Assembly (NCBI GenBank): GCA_945859605.1
Contig: OX243827.1
Location: forward strand, 5,641,345-5,705,344
DNA length: 64,000 nt
Source of the DNA: Lumbricus rubellus
Taxonomy: Eukaryota; Annelida; Clitellata; Crassiclitellata; Lumbricidae
Reading direction: 5' to 3'
Shown: one piece after another, positions 22,480 to 33,139 of the stretch
Numbering within the stretch: position 1 is the stretch's first letter
Layout: each line of letters opens with the position of its first letter
The notes under the pieces: model-generated
What the model saw: the letters and a program-made list of their open reading frames with translations, nothing else
Told to the model about the DNA's origin: nothing
Databases searched by the model: none
Position numbers and translations under genes: made by a program

Positions 22480-23395
22480 TACAAGACCAAATGACGAGGA
22501 AAGATTACCAGAGAGGATGACAGAGCGAATTGATGGTGGAAGTCCATTCCATAGGCGGGACCTATGCAAGCAAATGATCTGGTTTGAATCATCCATAGGA
22601 GTCCTGACGCAAGGAACAAAGATTCAAAGTCGAGCAGAGGACCTGTAGAAATGGACGGAGCCATGTGGCAGAATGGGGGTCGAAGTATACGATCACACGG
22701 ATACTTCGGAGCAAGACCCAATTGAGACTTGAGGACTAAAATAAGGACTTTAAATTGTATACGGGTCGAGAGTGGAAGCCAGTGAAGTTGTTTAGCCATG
22801 ACTGTAGAAATGTGGGAGTATCGAGGAAGACGGGCAATAAGCCTAGCAGCATTGAGTACAGACTGCAAAGAAGATAGACGAACCTTAGGGATGCTAATAA
22901 GAGCAGAATTACTGTACCAGTAGTCAATCCGAGAGCAGACGAAAGCGTGGACAATTGAGGTAAAGATCGAAGATGAGATAGATTTGTGAATAGCACTGAG
23001 ACGCCTTAGCTGGAAGTAAGAAGAGAGATTAAGCCTTGCAATGTACTCAGTGAACTGTCCAAGGTGACACCTAAGTCTCGAACACTAGACGAAAAGTTGA
23101 AGTGAGGAAAAGTTTGAGAGAGTAGCGTGTATTCGAGTTCTTGGAGCTGCTTGGAAGTGTCAAACCAAATCAACTGGGTTTTGAAGAGTTCAAGGAAAGA
23201 CGATTTGAAGACATTCAAAGATGGGTATCTTGAGATAGAGCATCAAATTGATTTTCAAGAAGGAGTTGAGTAGAAGGAGGCCCATGGACATAGGTTTGGA
23301 CATCATCAGCGAAAAGGTGGCCAATAGCAGAATGGCTATGGAAAAGAGAGAGAGAGAGTAATACTAACCGTGTAGGCCTACATTGTACAGGACAA
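22480..23395 (-). mobile_element. CR1/L2-like LINE ORF2 fragment
   Basis: From right to left the minus strand gives the RT motif LFADDVQTYVHGP (about 23290-23335), then FSSSVRDLGVTLDSSLS, then [20 protein letters not shown] and HWLPLSTRIQFKVLILVLKS, with frameshifts. The left part continues towards a WNSLP-like end near 22500. No intact ORF. Confidence 0.75.
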
Positions 23396-23398
23396 ATG

Positions 23399-24038
23399 CA
23401 GTAGCGACGCCAGACACTCTTCGTAGCCAGGACATAGCCAGGGCAGTCACACAAGTAACCAGGGCAGAGGTCGAGTCGCGTGTTTGGTAGTACGTTGTTA
23501 CATAAGCTTATAATTTGGCGCTACCGTCAGGGCCTGATTAAGGCATGGTCAACATGTTCGGCCAAAAGGGGGCCACACTTTAGGCCCCACACTTTAGGGG
23601 CCTCATACATGCGAATTTTTTAAAAGGAAACAATTGGTATATTCTGCCGAAATTTCGACCAAACGACTGAAAAATGTCATAAAATTTGTTGGCCGAAGAT
23701 CCCCTATCCAATTAGAATGTTAGCCCTGCCTGAATTTTTGCCTATCAGAACGTTTGCCCTGCCAGAACTTTTGCCCTGCCAGAACTTTTGCCCTGCCAGA
23801 ATTTTTGCTCTGACAAAATTTTTGCTCTGACAGAATTTTTCTCTCCCGGAACCATCGCCTTGCAGAATGAATTATTTCTTTCCAGAGTGCGGACACGGAC
23901 GTAAACAGTAAGAAACAATAGGCTATGACTGAACAAATTCTGGCTGGAAAATTTCTGGCAGGGCAACGACCAGGGCAATAGATAGGACAAAGGTTTTTAT
24001 CAAATGCCCTGCCATGCCCTGGCGTAGCGCAGCCACAG
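23399..24038. mobile_element. Non-autonomous hAT element
   Basis: Ends CAGTAGCGACGCCAG and the complement of CTGTGGCTGCGCTACGCCAG, with 8-bp duplication GACAAATG (23391-23398, 24039-24046). The interior has tandem 'tttgccctgccagaa' 15-mers. It is closely related to the element at 45319-46731. It split the left edge of the 21-bp minisatellite. Confidence 0.82.
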
Positions 24039-24049
24039 GACAAATGCTC

Positions 24050-24880
24050 GTCTGCACAGAACAGATGTTCATCTATACCGGACAGATTCTCATCTACACA
24101 GGACAGATTCTAATCTACACAGGACAGATTCTAATCTGCACAGGACAGATTCTAATCTGCACAGGACAGATTCTAATCTGCACATGACATATTCTAATCT
24201 ACACAGGACAGATTCTAATCTGCACAGGACAGATTCTAATATGCACAGGACAGATTCTAATCTGCACAGGACATATTCTAATCTGCACAGGACATATTCT
24301 AATCTGCACAGGACAGATTCTAATCTGCATAGGACAGATTCTAATCTGCACAGTGTAGATTCTAATCTGCACAGGACAGATTCTCACTGCAATGGACAGA
24401 TTCTAATCTGCACGGGACAGATTCTAATCTGCACATGACAGATTCTCATCTGCACTGGACAGATTCTAATCTGCACAGGACAGATTCTAATCTGCACATG
24501 CATGATTCTAATCTGTACAGGACAGATTCTAATCTGCACAGGACATATTCTAATCTGCACAGGACATATTCTAATCTGCACAGGACAGATTCTAATCTGC
24601 ATAGGACAGATTCTAATCTGCACAGTGTAGATTCTAATCTGCACAGGACAGATTCTCACTGCAATGGACAGATTCTAATCTGCACGGGACAGATTCTAAT
24701 CTGCACAGGACAGATTCTCACTGTACTGGACAGATTCTAATCTGCACAGGACAGATTCTAATCTGCGCAGGACAAATTCTCACTGTACTGGACAGATTCT
24801 AATCTGCACAGGACAGATTCTCACTGTACTGGACAGATTCTAATCTGCACTGGACAGATTCTAATCTGCACAGAATAGAT
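24050..24880. repeat. 21-bp minisatellite around GACAGATTCTAATCTGCACAG
   Basis: About 38 copies. Each unit contains the small palindrome AGATTCTAATCT. A larger block (24210-24420) recurs at 24510-24700, showing a higher-order duplication. Confidence 0.95.
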
Positions 24881-25164
24881 GCTTATACTTATTATTGTTA
24901 TTAATGCTATTATTATTTTTATCATTATTATTATTACTATTTTTATCATTATTATGATTACTGTTATTAATAATTGTTTTTATTATTATTAGTGTCGTTG
25001 TCGTTGTCGTTGTTGTTGTTATTGACCAAATTTGCAACGACCACTGGGAATGTTAATCTGGGGTCTGGAACTTTGGATATTCAGCGGTCAGTTGAATATG
25101 AAGTTAGATATTCAAGTGTTTGAAAGCCCAGCGACTTTTTGAAGAGTCCAAGTAAATTTGAGCT

Positions 25165-25165
25165 A

Positions 25166-25257
<92 letters not shown>

Positions 25258-25264
25258 GAGAGAC

Positions 25265-25297
<33 letters not shown>

Positions 25298-25321
25298 CAG
25301 AGAGAGAGTGAGAGAGAGAGA

Positions 25322-25373
<52 letters not shown>

Positions 25374-26134
25374 AGTGAGAGAGAGACAGACAGAGGAATT
25401 TGTAGGTCAAACAAGTCAATTCAAATTTTATAGAAACGTTCGTTCTGTCTGACCGTCCTTCTGTCTTACTGTCTGTCTGTCTGTCTTACCGTTTGTCTGT
25501 CTGTCTGTCTGTATATCTTGATCTTCCTCTCTTCTACTCTCTACACAAACTTCGGCTGTTGTCTGTCTGTGTTTGTCTGTCTGTGTTTGTCTGTCTGTTT
25601 TGTCTGTCTGTGTTTGTCTGTCTGTGTTTGTCTGTCTGTGTTTGTCTGTCTGTTTGGTTCATCTGTCGTTTTGTCTCAGTTTAACTCGTCTGCTCGTCCG
25701 TCCATCCATCCGTCCATCCATCCGTCCGTCCATCCATCCGTCCATCCATCCGTCCGTCCATCCGTCCGTTCGTCCATCCGTCCGTTTGTCTGTCTGTCCA
25801 TCCGTCCGTCCGTCCATACTTCCGTCTGTCTTTTCGTCCATCCGTCCGTCCGTCCGTCTGTCCATCCGTCCGTCCATCCGTCCGTTTGTCTGTCTGTCCA
25901 TCCGTCCGTCCGTCCATCCTTCCGTCTGTCTTTTCGTCCATCCGTCCGTCCTTCAATCCGTCCGTTTGTCCATCCGTCCATCCGTCTTTTCGTCCGTCCG
26001 TTCATCCGTTCATCCGTCCATCCGTCTGTCTGTCCGTCTGTTCGTCCTCTTTGATTATCTGTCGGTCGGTTTTCCCAAAGTCCTACCCAGTCCTTCTGTG
26101 TATATGTGTGTCTAAATTAGAGAGAAAGGTAGGC

Positions 26135-26183
<49 letters not shown>

Positions 26184-26240
26184 AAGAGGTAGAGAGAGAG
26201 ACACACACACATAGAGAGAAACAGAGACAGAGAGACAGAC
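25165..26240. repeat. Compound (GA)n, (CAGA)n, (CTGT)n, (CCGT/CCAT)n tracts
   Basis: 25165-25395 GA and CAGA; 25445-25670 CTGT; 25690-26060 CCGT/CCAT/CTGT mixed tetramers; 26118-26240 GA. All long ORFs across it are repeat shadows. Confidence 0.95.
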
Positions 26241-26286
26241 AAATTTGTAGAAGGAGCAAGATTGTGTCTCTCTCCTGTTCACTTAC

Positions 26287-26454
26287 CTTTATCCTATCGA
26301 TGAGCAGCGTGAAATTCCTTTGAAATTCCGCCCTGTCCTATGATCTCTCTCGTTACCCCTCTTCTCCTGCCTGCCCCCTCCTCGTCAACCACCCTTCGCC
26401 TCCCCTCGCCGATTCGCAAGACCGATGCCAGTCGCCAGGGGGCCAGCACCACCT

Positions 26455-26501
<47 letters not shown>

Positions 26502-26545
26502 TTCACCTCTGACCTTTCGACAGGTGAGATGCAGTAGATTATTTC
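26287..26545 (-). other. Possible 5'-UTR exon with strong donor and (CTG)n tract
   Basis: A consensus donor (AAAG then GTAAGT, 26286-26281) follows a stretch with a 17-copy CTG/CAG repeat (26455-26505). No convincing coding frame: one frame is poly-Leu, one poly-Ala. It could be a noncoding exon of the IGF2BP transcript, which needs at least one exon upstream of 17851. Homology cannot confirm it. Confidence 0.3.
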
Positions 26546-26892
26546 TATTCACCTCCGATGCGCATCGCTGAACGGCGCGAAGAAAAGCAGACGACAGATG
26601 AAGATTTGAAGATTTGAAGAGAGGAAGAAGAAGAAGAGGAAGAAGAAGAAGAAGAGGAGGATAGGTCCGATGTTGTTTCGGTATGAAGTCCTCCTCCTTC
26701 CCTCCGTCAACAGAAAACACTCTTATTCTTATTCTGCCTCTCTTGACGGACCAACCACGAGAGAGAGAGAATCGCTGTCGAAACTAAAATCGACGACAAT
26801 CGTTTGAATCCAATGCGAAAGAAAAACTGAAGAAGGTTCTTCGCAGCGGAAATTCGGAAAACGAGAAGTCCAGAAGCAGTAAACGACGATCA

Positions 26893-26950
26893 CCTATCCA
26901 TCTATCCATCTATTTGTCTATCTATCTATCTATTTATCTATCTATTTATC

Positions 26951-27033
<83 letters not shown>
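26893..27033. repeat. (CTAT)n microsatellite
   Basis: CTAT tetramers with TTAT and CCAT variants. Confidence 0.97.
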
Positions 27034-27114
27034 GGCCTGCTCCTCTTTTAAACTCTTTCTCTGCTCTTCCGCCACATCGTGTGTGGAGATTCCACGCTTT
27101 TCAGATAGCTTACC

Positions 27115-27860
27115 GTCTTGGACCTCCTTCTTATATCTGGCGCCTCCTCCTCCTCTTTCCTCTCCCCTTCCCTCTCCCTCTCCCTCTTCCTCCTCTTCCT
27201 CTCCCATCTGCGTCCGACCTTCGTGTGCTACGACGATCTTTAGCTGGCCCATCTCCGTCAGTCTGTCCGTGCGTCCGTCCTTCCCTACGTCCGCCGTTCC
27301 ATGCCCTCCCTTATCCCTCCTTTCTCCCACCTCCCTCCATCCCTCCTCCCTCCGTTCTCCCCTTCTTCCACCGACCCTCCGTCATCAGAGGCCGTGGCCG
27401 CAGCACGGTGGCTGCTAACCAAGAAATCAATAGCCGGCCTGGTTGGGCTTCGGAAGAGAAGGAGCGCCCCTCCCCTCCCTCCCCCTCCGAAGCCATTAGC
27501 CAGAGAGGAGGAGGAGCAACGGAGCCAGGCCATTGACGTCATACGGTGGCTAGCGACGCCATTTACGAGCGCCATTCCCGTCGACGTCATTTCTAGCGTA
27601 TACGTAGACAGACGCAGACAGACGCAGACAGACGCAGACAGACGCAGACAGACGCAGGTAGACAGACTGAGGAAGGGAGGCCTACGGAGGACTGCGCCTG
27701 CCTTCGTCACCGTAGGCCCCCTCGGCCGCCGCCGCCGCAGCCGCTGCTCTAGTCGAGGCCGAAGCTGAGCTGCAGCCTCGCTACAGCTGAGCAAAGGCCG
27801 CTGAAGGACGAAGGAGACGATGATGACGACGACAACGACGACGACGTAGGAACAAGGTAG
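27115..27860. promoter_or_regulatory. GC- and CpG-rich stretch with CRE, candidate promoter
   Basis: Among the few CpG-dense regions in the window. It holds a perfect TGACGTCA at 27534-27541, a half site CGACGTCA at 27582-27589, GCCATT motifs, and a (CAGACG)n tract at 27605-27655. A possible donor (GACG then GTAAGC, minus, 27113) ends a charged minus-strand frame (27330-27114). Placement upstream of IGF2BP exon 1 would suit its promoter; this is inference. Confidence 0.28.
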
Positions 27861-28129
27861 ACAACTATGACAACTATGACGACGACGACGATGACGACGA
27901 CGATAAAGTTGTGCGCTGGTCAATGTCCGCTTGACGCTTGCAATTTATATCGCGCCAATGTTTATTACATTACGTCTATTATAGTTATACACAGCCAAAC
28001 AAACAAACACAAACAAACAAACATACACAAACAAATAAATGCACACATCATACACATGCATGCTTGCATAGACGTGCTTGCACGTGCATGTACTCATGCA
28101 GATATACATGCATACAAAAGGACACTAAA

Positions 28130-28330
28130 ACAGACAGCCATACACGCGCATACACGCAGAGACACACAAAGGAACAAAGAGAGACAGAGAGAGACAGAGA
28201 GACAGACAGACAGAGACAGAGAGAGACAGTGAGAGAAAGAGAAAGAGACAGATAGAGACAGAGACAGAGACAGATAGACAAACAGAAAGACAGAGAGACA
28301 GGGAGACAGAGAGGTAGAGAGGTGGAGAGA
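28130..28330. repeat. (GACA/GA)n microsatellite
   Basis: Mixed CAGA and GA repeats. Confidence 0.95.
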
Positions 28331-28486
28331 GGTACATGCGTTCTGATGAATAAGAAATAGGAATCAGATATTGTGTAGCATGCTACGATAAGTTCTGACG
28401 CAAGCAAATGCTTAGTCAGACCAAACAGGACTAGCAATATGTATTATATGTGTTGCTACTGTTGCTACTGTTGCTACTGTTGTGCA

Positions 28487-28702
28487 CTTGTTATAGCGCC
28501 CCTTAAATATATATATTCTACTCAGAAGCGCTCCCCACTACAGCGCAGACATTGAATGGGAGTTTCACGTCGAAGCGCAGAGCAATTGCGAATGAAGAAC
28601 TGCTCAAGGTCCCTACGCAGTGACTTGAGGTGGATTCGAACCTGTAACCCTCCGGCTGCAAGGCAACGAACATATCCACCACACCATCGCGCCCTACAAT
28701 AA
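28487..28702 (-). mobile_element. tRNA-derived SINE, best-preserved copy
   Basis: Minus strand starts gggcgcgatggtgtggtgga (box A-like), has box B GGTTCGAATCC at about 28633-28643, and ends in ggggcgctataac at 28490-28502. Same family as 6408-6618. Confidence 0.82.
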
Positions 28703-28854
28703 GAAATTCGAAGCAATGCGCAACAGCTATAGAGCAGTTGAAGAAGGCATTTGATAAGGACCATCATTGATGCTGTATCAACACTCAACAGCAGAGGCAT
28801 GCAGCTGTTGCTACTGTTGCACTATTCACAATTGTGGGTGTTCGCTGGACCTGC

Positions 28855-29060
28855 TGCTCGGAGCCTGTACCTCTGAGTCTGTTCCTCTGAGCCTGTTCTT
28901 CTGCGCTGGTCATGTCATCGGGGCCTGTTCCTCTGAGTCTGTTCCTCTGGACCTGTTCCTCTCGACCTGTTCCTCTCGACCTGTTCCTCTGAGCCTGTTC
29001 CTCTGAGCCTGTTCCTCTGGATCTGTTCCTCTGAGTCTGTTCCTCAATGCTGGTCCTCTG
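28855..29060. repeat. 14-bp minisatellite (ctgttcctctgagc)n
   Basis: About 14 variable units of 'tgttcctctgagcc'. Confidence 0.9.
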
Positions 29061-29537
29061 GGTATGTTTCTTGGCCCAATTAAACGATGCTTATTTTTTT
29101 ATTTGAAGTTTTTAATGGCCTTTGACATCGACGATCACTGCATTCTCCAGCTTGGATTGACTATCGCAACGCTATTTCATGCAAGCATTCGTCTTTTCGC
29201 TTCTCATCAAGTGCGATACATTTTAAAACGTTGCAGATCAGCTAATAAAGTAATTATTTCTGGTGGGTTTCCAAAATGGAGGAAATGGAGGAGAATGAGG
29301 TAGAGAAGAGGTGGATGAGGAGGAGGAGGCAGAGGAGGAGAGTCGGACTGGAATAGAGCGTTGACGATTTTGATGAAATGAAATGAATTTAATGTCCTCC
29401 TCCTAAGTTCCGAATGATTAGCCGCAATGTTCGAATAATGATGTACTCTGTCCTGCACGTGAATATTTGAGATTTGTTTCTTAAGATGATCCAATCATCG
29501 TAGACGTCTACGTTTTCATCATCAAACAGCGATCGAG

Positions 29538-29662
29538 ATGGTTTCTCATGAGTGATATCTCATGAGTGATCTCTCATGAGTGATCTCTCATGAGTGATAT
29601 CTCATGAGTGATCTCTCATGAGTGATATCTCATGAGTGGTCTCTCATGAGTGATCTCTTATG
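29538..29662. repeat. 15-bp minisatellite (tctcatgagtgatct)n
   Basis: Eight copies, each carrying the palindrome CTCATGAG. Confidence 0.95.
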
Positions 29663-29837
29663 AGTTCTTTGTCTTTGCAGTCTCAGCCTGCAATCGTATT
29701 CTTTCCCCCGTTTCTTCGTTTCTCTGAAGAAAGTCTTGTCTCTGACGCTACAGCTTTTCATTGAATCGCCTCACCGACCTAAAGCATAGCAGCAGCAACG
29801 CTTCTTGCCCTTCGTCTCATCGCCGCTCATGATTCTA

Positions 29838-30635
29838 CACTGTGTCCGGTTAAAAAGTAGTCATCACAAAAAAGTGCCATAACTCGGTCAAAACTTGTAG
29901 GATTTGTCTGACATTTTACATATAGCAAGAGTGACCATATTTACACGAGATACCAGAGTCGTTTGCAAATATTCGCGAGTTTGTCAACTTTATGAGCGTT
30001 TGCCTTGGATCATCGAAAAATTGAACTTTCCAACATGGAAAACCTGAAAAGAAGTGAAATTCAGCTATATATGGTGCTCAAAATGTCCTCCTCGTTCACG
30101 GACACACGACCGTAGACGTAGACGCTACTGTTTGATGGTCAGGTCGATGATCACTTGGTCAAGCAGCTGCCACTCTTCAAACAGACGCGCACCACGCCCT
30201 ACGATCATCGATGTCATAATATTATGAATACGCGTGAACGGAAAACGCGCTCCTCCAGTTCATGTACTCTGGATCAAGGCCTGGACTGCTGGACGACCAC
30301 GCACAGCTGCGAGATATGAAGCCCAGTGTCTCCCGGGATCGCTATTAATCTACTACGTCTGCAGTCGTGTGTTTGTGAACAAGAAGAACATTTTGAGCAC
30401 CAAGTATAGCTGAATTTCACCTCCTTTCAGGTTTTCCATGTTGGAAAGTTCAATTTTTCTGTGCTCCAAGGCAAACGCTCATAAATTCGACAAACTCACA
30501 AATTTTTCTAATTGGTTTTAGGATCTCGTGTAAATATGGTGACTGTTGCTGTGTTAAACATTTCAGACAAATCCTAGAAGTTTTGACCAAGTTATGACAC
30601 TTTTTTGTGAGGGCTACTTTTTAACCGACACAGTG
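29838..30635. mobile_element. 798-bp foldback element, TA target, CACTGTGTCCGG ends
   Basis: The two halves are imperfect reverse complements for about 290 bp each (e.g. CACTGTGTCCGGTTAAAAAG with its complement at 30616-30635; 'gaactttccaacatggaaaa' recurs inverted). It is flanked by TA on each side, as for Tc1/mariner. The interior (about 30110-30370) has no transposase frame. Confidence 0.85.
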
Positions 30636-30889
30636 TATGTACATGTATATCCTCCGAATATATCAGTAGACGAGAATTGTGTGTGTGTGGGGGGGGGGGG
30701 GGGTGAACGGAGAGGGTCGTTGACTTATGTGGGCTTGGAGTATGCAATAAGAACTCTACTAATGGGTCCTAAGAAAGACTTAACCAATCGTGGCAATTCT
30801 CACCCTGCTCTGAAATGAAACACGGATTGAAGCTCATGAATAGATATCACATCATCACGTGATCTCTCTTTTTTCAAGCCCTGCTTCTA

Positions 30890-30920
30890 CACTGTGTCCG
30901 GTTAAAAACCGGACACAGTG
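30890..30920. mobile_element. 31-bp residual copy of the CACTGTGTCCGG foldback family
   Basis: Two perfect 14-bp arms (CACTGTGTCCGGTT) separated by AAA, with TA on both sides. Only the terminal tips of the element at 29838-30635 remain. Confidence 0.85.
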
Positions 30921-31310
30921 TATCAGACCATAAGGACAAAACCGTTTGTTGTTCATCGCTGAATTCCACAGACCCTCGTTCAGCTGCTGTACTCGCCAGA
31001 ATTACCTCCATTCTTTTTGTTTACGTCGTAACTTGTCAAAGTTGTTCTGCCGTGTCATCTCGTCGTCAACTGCGTCGTGCGAATTGCGATCAACAACTCG
31101 AAATATGACCATCACACTGTGCTTCGTCTATATTTAGATTCGTCTATATTTAGAAGATAGCGAGATGGGTTACACTGGCTTCCTCTTACAACAAAGCGAA
31201 AACATCCAAGAACTTTCTGCTCTCTTTCGTGTCTCATTGTCGGTGCAACCCTAGTTAACACCAGGTTTTGTGTGACTCGATTCTTCGGTTTCTGGAAAGC
31301 TACTTGTCCA

Positions 31311-31399
31311 TCCTCCTCCTCCTCCTCCTCCTCCTCCTCCTCCTCCTCCTCCCCTCCTCCTCCTCCTCCTCCTCCTCCTCCTCCTCCTCCTCCTCCTCC

Positions 31400-31430
<31 letters not shown>
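31311..31430. repeat. (CCT)n microsatellite
   Basis: About 40 near-perfect TCC/CCT triplets. Poly-Ser, poly-Pro and poly-Leu ORFs are shadows. Confidence 0.98.
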
Positions 31431-31431
<1 letters not shown>

Positions 31432-31771
31432 TCCGATTTCAGTTCAGTCCGTCTTTAGTAACATTTCTCGATTCATTCGTCGCATGGATCGCAGTTACCT
31501 CTGCGGCGAATGCGACGGCGGCGCATTTATCCTGTGTGTCCTTACAATGAGGACAGACCACTTTGAAAGAGAAGCGTTGATTAGACTAAACGGTGACTGA
31601 TGATGTAAACATGTTTGTCTGGTCGTCTGAGTATATAGGATATAGTGCTAGATATCATAGCTTCGATGATCAACAGCGTCATCTTACATTTATGACAAGT
31701 TTCTGACTGAAACCCAATCCTTCAACTGTCTCGCTAGCTCAGCCTAATGATTTCTACTAATGTGAAACTGG

Positions 31772-31935
31772 GTCAGAGAGAGCTAGGCAGACAGAGAGAG
31801 AGAGAGGCAAAGAGAGAGGCAGAGGGAGAGAGAGAGAGAGAGAAAGGGATAGAAAGGGATAGAAAGTGAGAGAAAGAGAGAGAGAAAGAGAAAAAGAGAG
31901 GAAAAAAGAGAGAGACAAAGAGTGAGAAAGAGTGA
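31772..31935. repeat. (GA)n-rich tract
   Basis: GAGA with AAAG and GGCA variants. Confidence 0.95.
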
Positions 31936-32109
31936 TAGAGAGAAGTAGGAGGCAGAGATCAGTATAGGACAAAGATACTAAATGAGACTGACGAATAAAG
32001 CGAGCAATGCTGGTGCAAGGGTGCTACTGAAGACAAATATCTGATCCCCTATATATACGTAGGCCTATATAAAATAAAATCATAGATGAAAAATATGGTC
32101 TAATGGCGC

Positions 32110-33130
32110 AATAAAAGTTTCTTGCAAGTTGGAAATCTCGCTCTAAAAACAGTCTTCGATATAGGTTTGGTTAAACAAGAAACATCAACTAAATTCTTAG
32201 GTGTTGTGTTAGACCAGCATTTGTCTTGGAAAGATCATATTAAAGCTATCTCTTCTAAAATTGCCAAGAATATCGGTATTATAAAACGAGCTTCCTCCTT
32301 GTTACCTCCCCATGTTAGGCTAACCCTTTATTATACACTCATCTACCCATATCTTACCTACTGCAATATAATATGGGCTTCAACTTATAAATCCAATTTA
32401 CAAAGGCTAACAATTCTACAGAAACGTGTTATTCGTTATGTGGCTAATGTTCCATACAATTCTCATACTCATCAGCTATTTCTGGAATTTAAATGACTAA
32501 AGATTGAACAAATTAGGACGGTTCAGATAGGTGAATTTATGTTTCGATATGAGCACAACTTGTTACCAGTAGCGTATAGACAAATGTTCTTCCGTGCCTC
32601 TGATTTTCATTCCTATTCCACAAGAAGTTCAAATTTGTATAGACAACCATTTGCTCATACTAACACTCGTTTATTTTCGATCAGATATACTGGTGCTAAT
32701 ATTTGGAACAGTATCCCCTCAGCTATAAGTCAATTACATGGTCTTCATATCTTCAAGAAACGCCTACGTTGTTATATTATCAATCGAACTGCTTGAATTA
32801 TTGTGTTGAATTGGGTGTGTTAGTTAAGTGTTAGATAAGTGTTAGTTAAGTGTTAGTTAAGTGTTAGTTAAGTTGTGTTATCTATCCTCTATTAATAAGT
32901 TTCTGTCCTGATTATATTTCTATTTCTGCAGTCGTTTAAACCGGCTGTCATGTCCTGTATATTATGCCTTGCAATTCAATGATTACTGGGTGGCCCAAAT
33001 AGCGGGATTTCCATCCCTTCCGGGTCTCCCCTTGATACCACTAAATATGTACAATTCCCTGTTCACTGCCTTGATTGTTATTTTTGGTGCGTATTCAGGA
33101 AATAAACTGATTTGATTTGATTTGATTTGA
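32110..33130 (+). mobile_element. Jockey/CR1-like LINE 3' fragment, copy A
   Basis: The frame has TKFLGVVLDQHLSWKDHIKA, then YPYLTYCNIIWASTY and LQRLTILQKRVIRYV, the usual post-RT region. An in-frame TGA at 32494-32496 breaks it before MFRYEHNLLP and GANIWNSIPSAI. The 3' end carries 'tagcgggatttccatcccttccgg' in two halves and a (TTTGA)n tail at 33108-33130. Confidence 0.82.
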
Positions 33131-33139
33131 ATATGTTAG

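Noticed and set aside
24050..24880. CRISPR array resemblance (21-bp repeats with short palindromes)
   Set aside because: No spacers; simple head-to-tail minisatellite in eukaryotic DNA.
25493..26146. Ser/Val/Cys-rich 180-aa ORFs
   Set aside because: Tetranucleotide (CTGT, CCGT) microsatellite shadows.
27081..27923. Pro/Arg-rich ORFs of 128-212 aa in the GC-rich block
   Set aside because: High GC lowers stop frequency, and overlapping ORFs occur on both strands without domains; kept only as a candidate promoter region.
28633..28643. Functional tRNA gene (box B GGTTCGAATCC)
   Set aside because: No cloverleaf could be traced and the flanks match a SINE copy elsewhere in the window.
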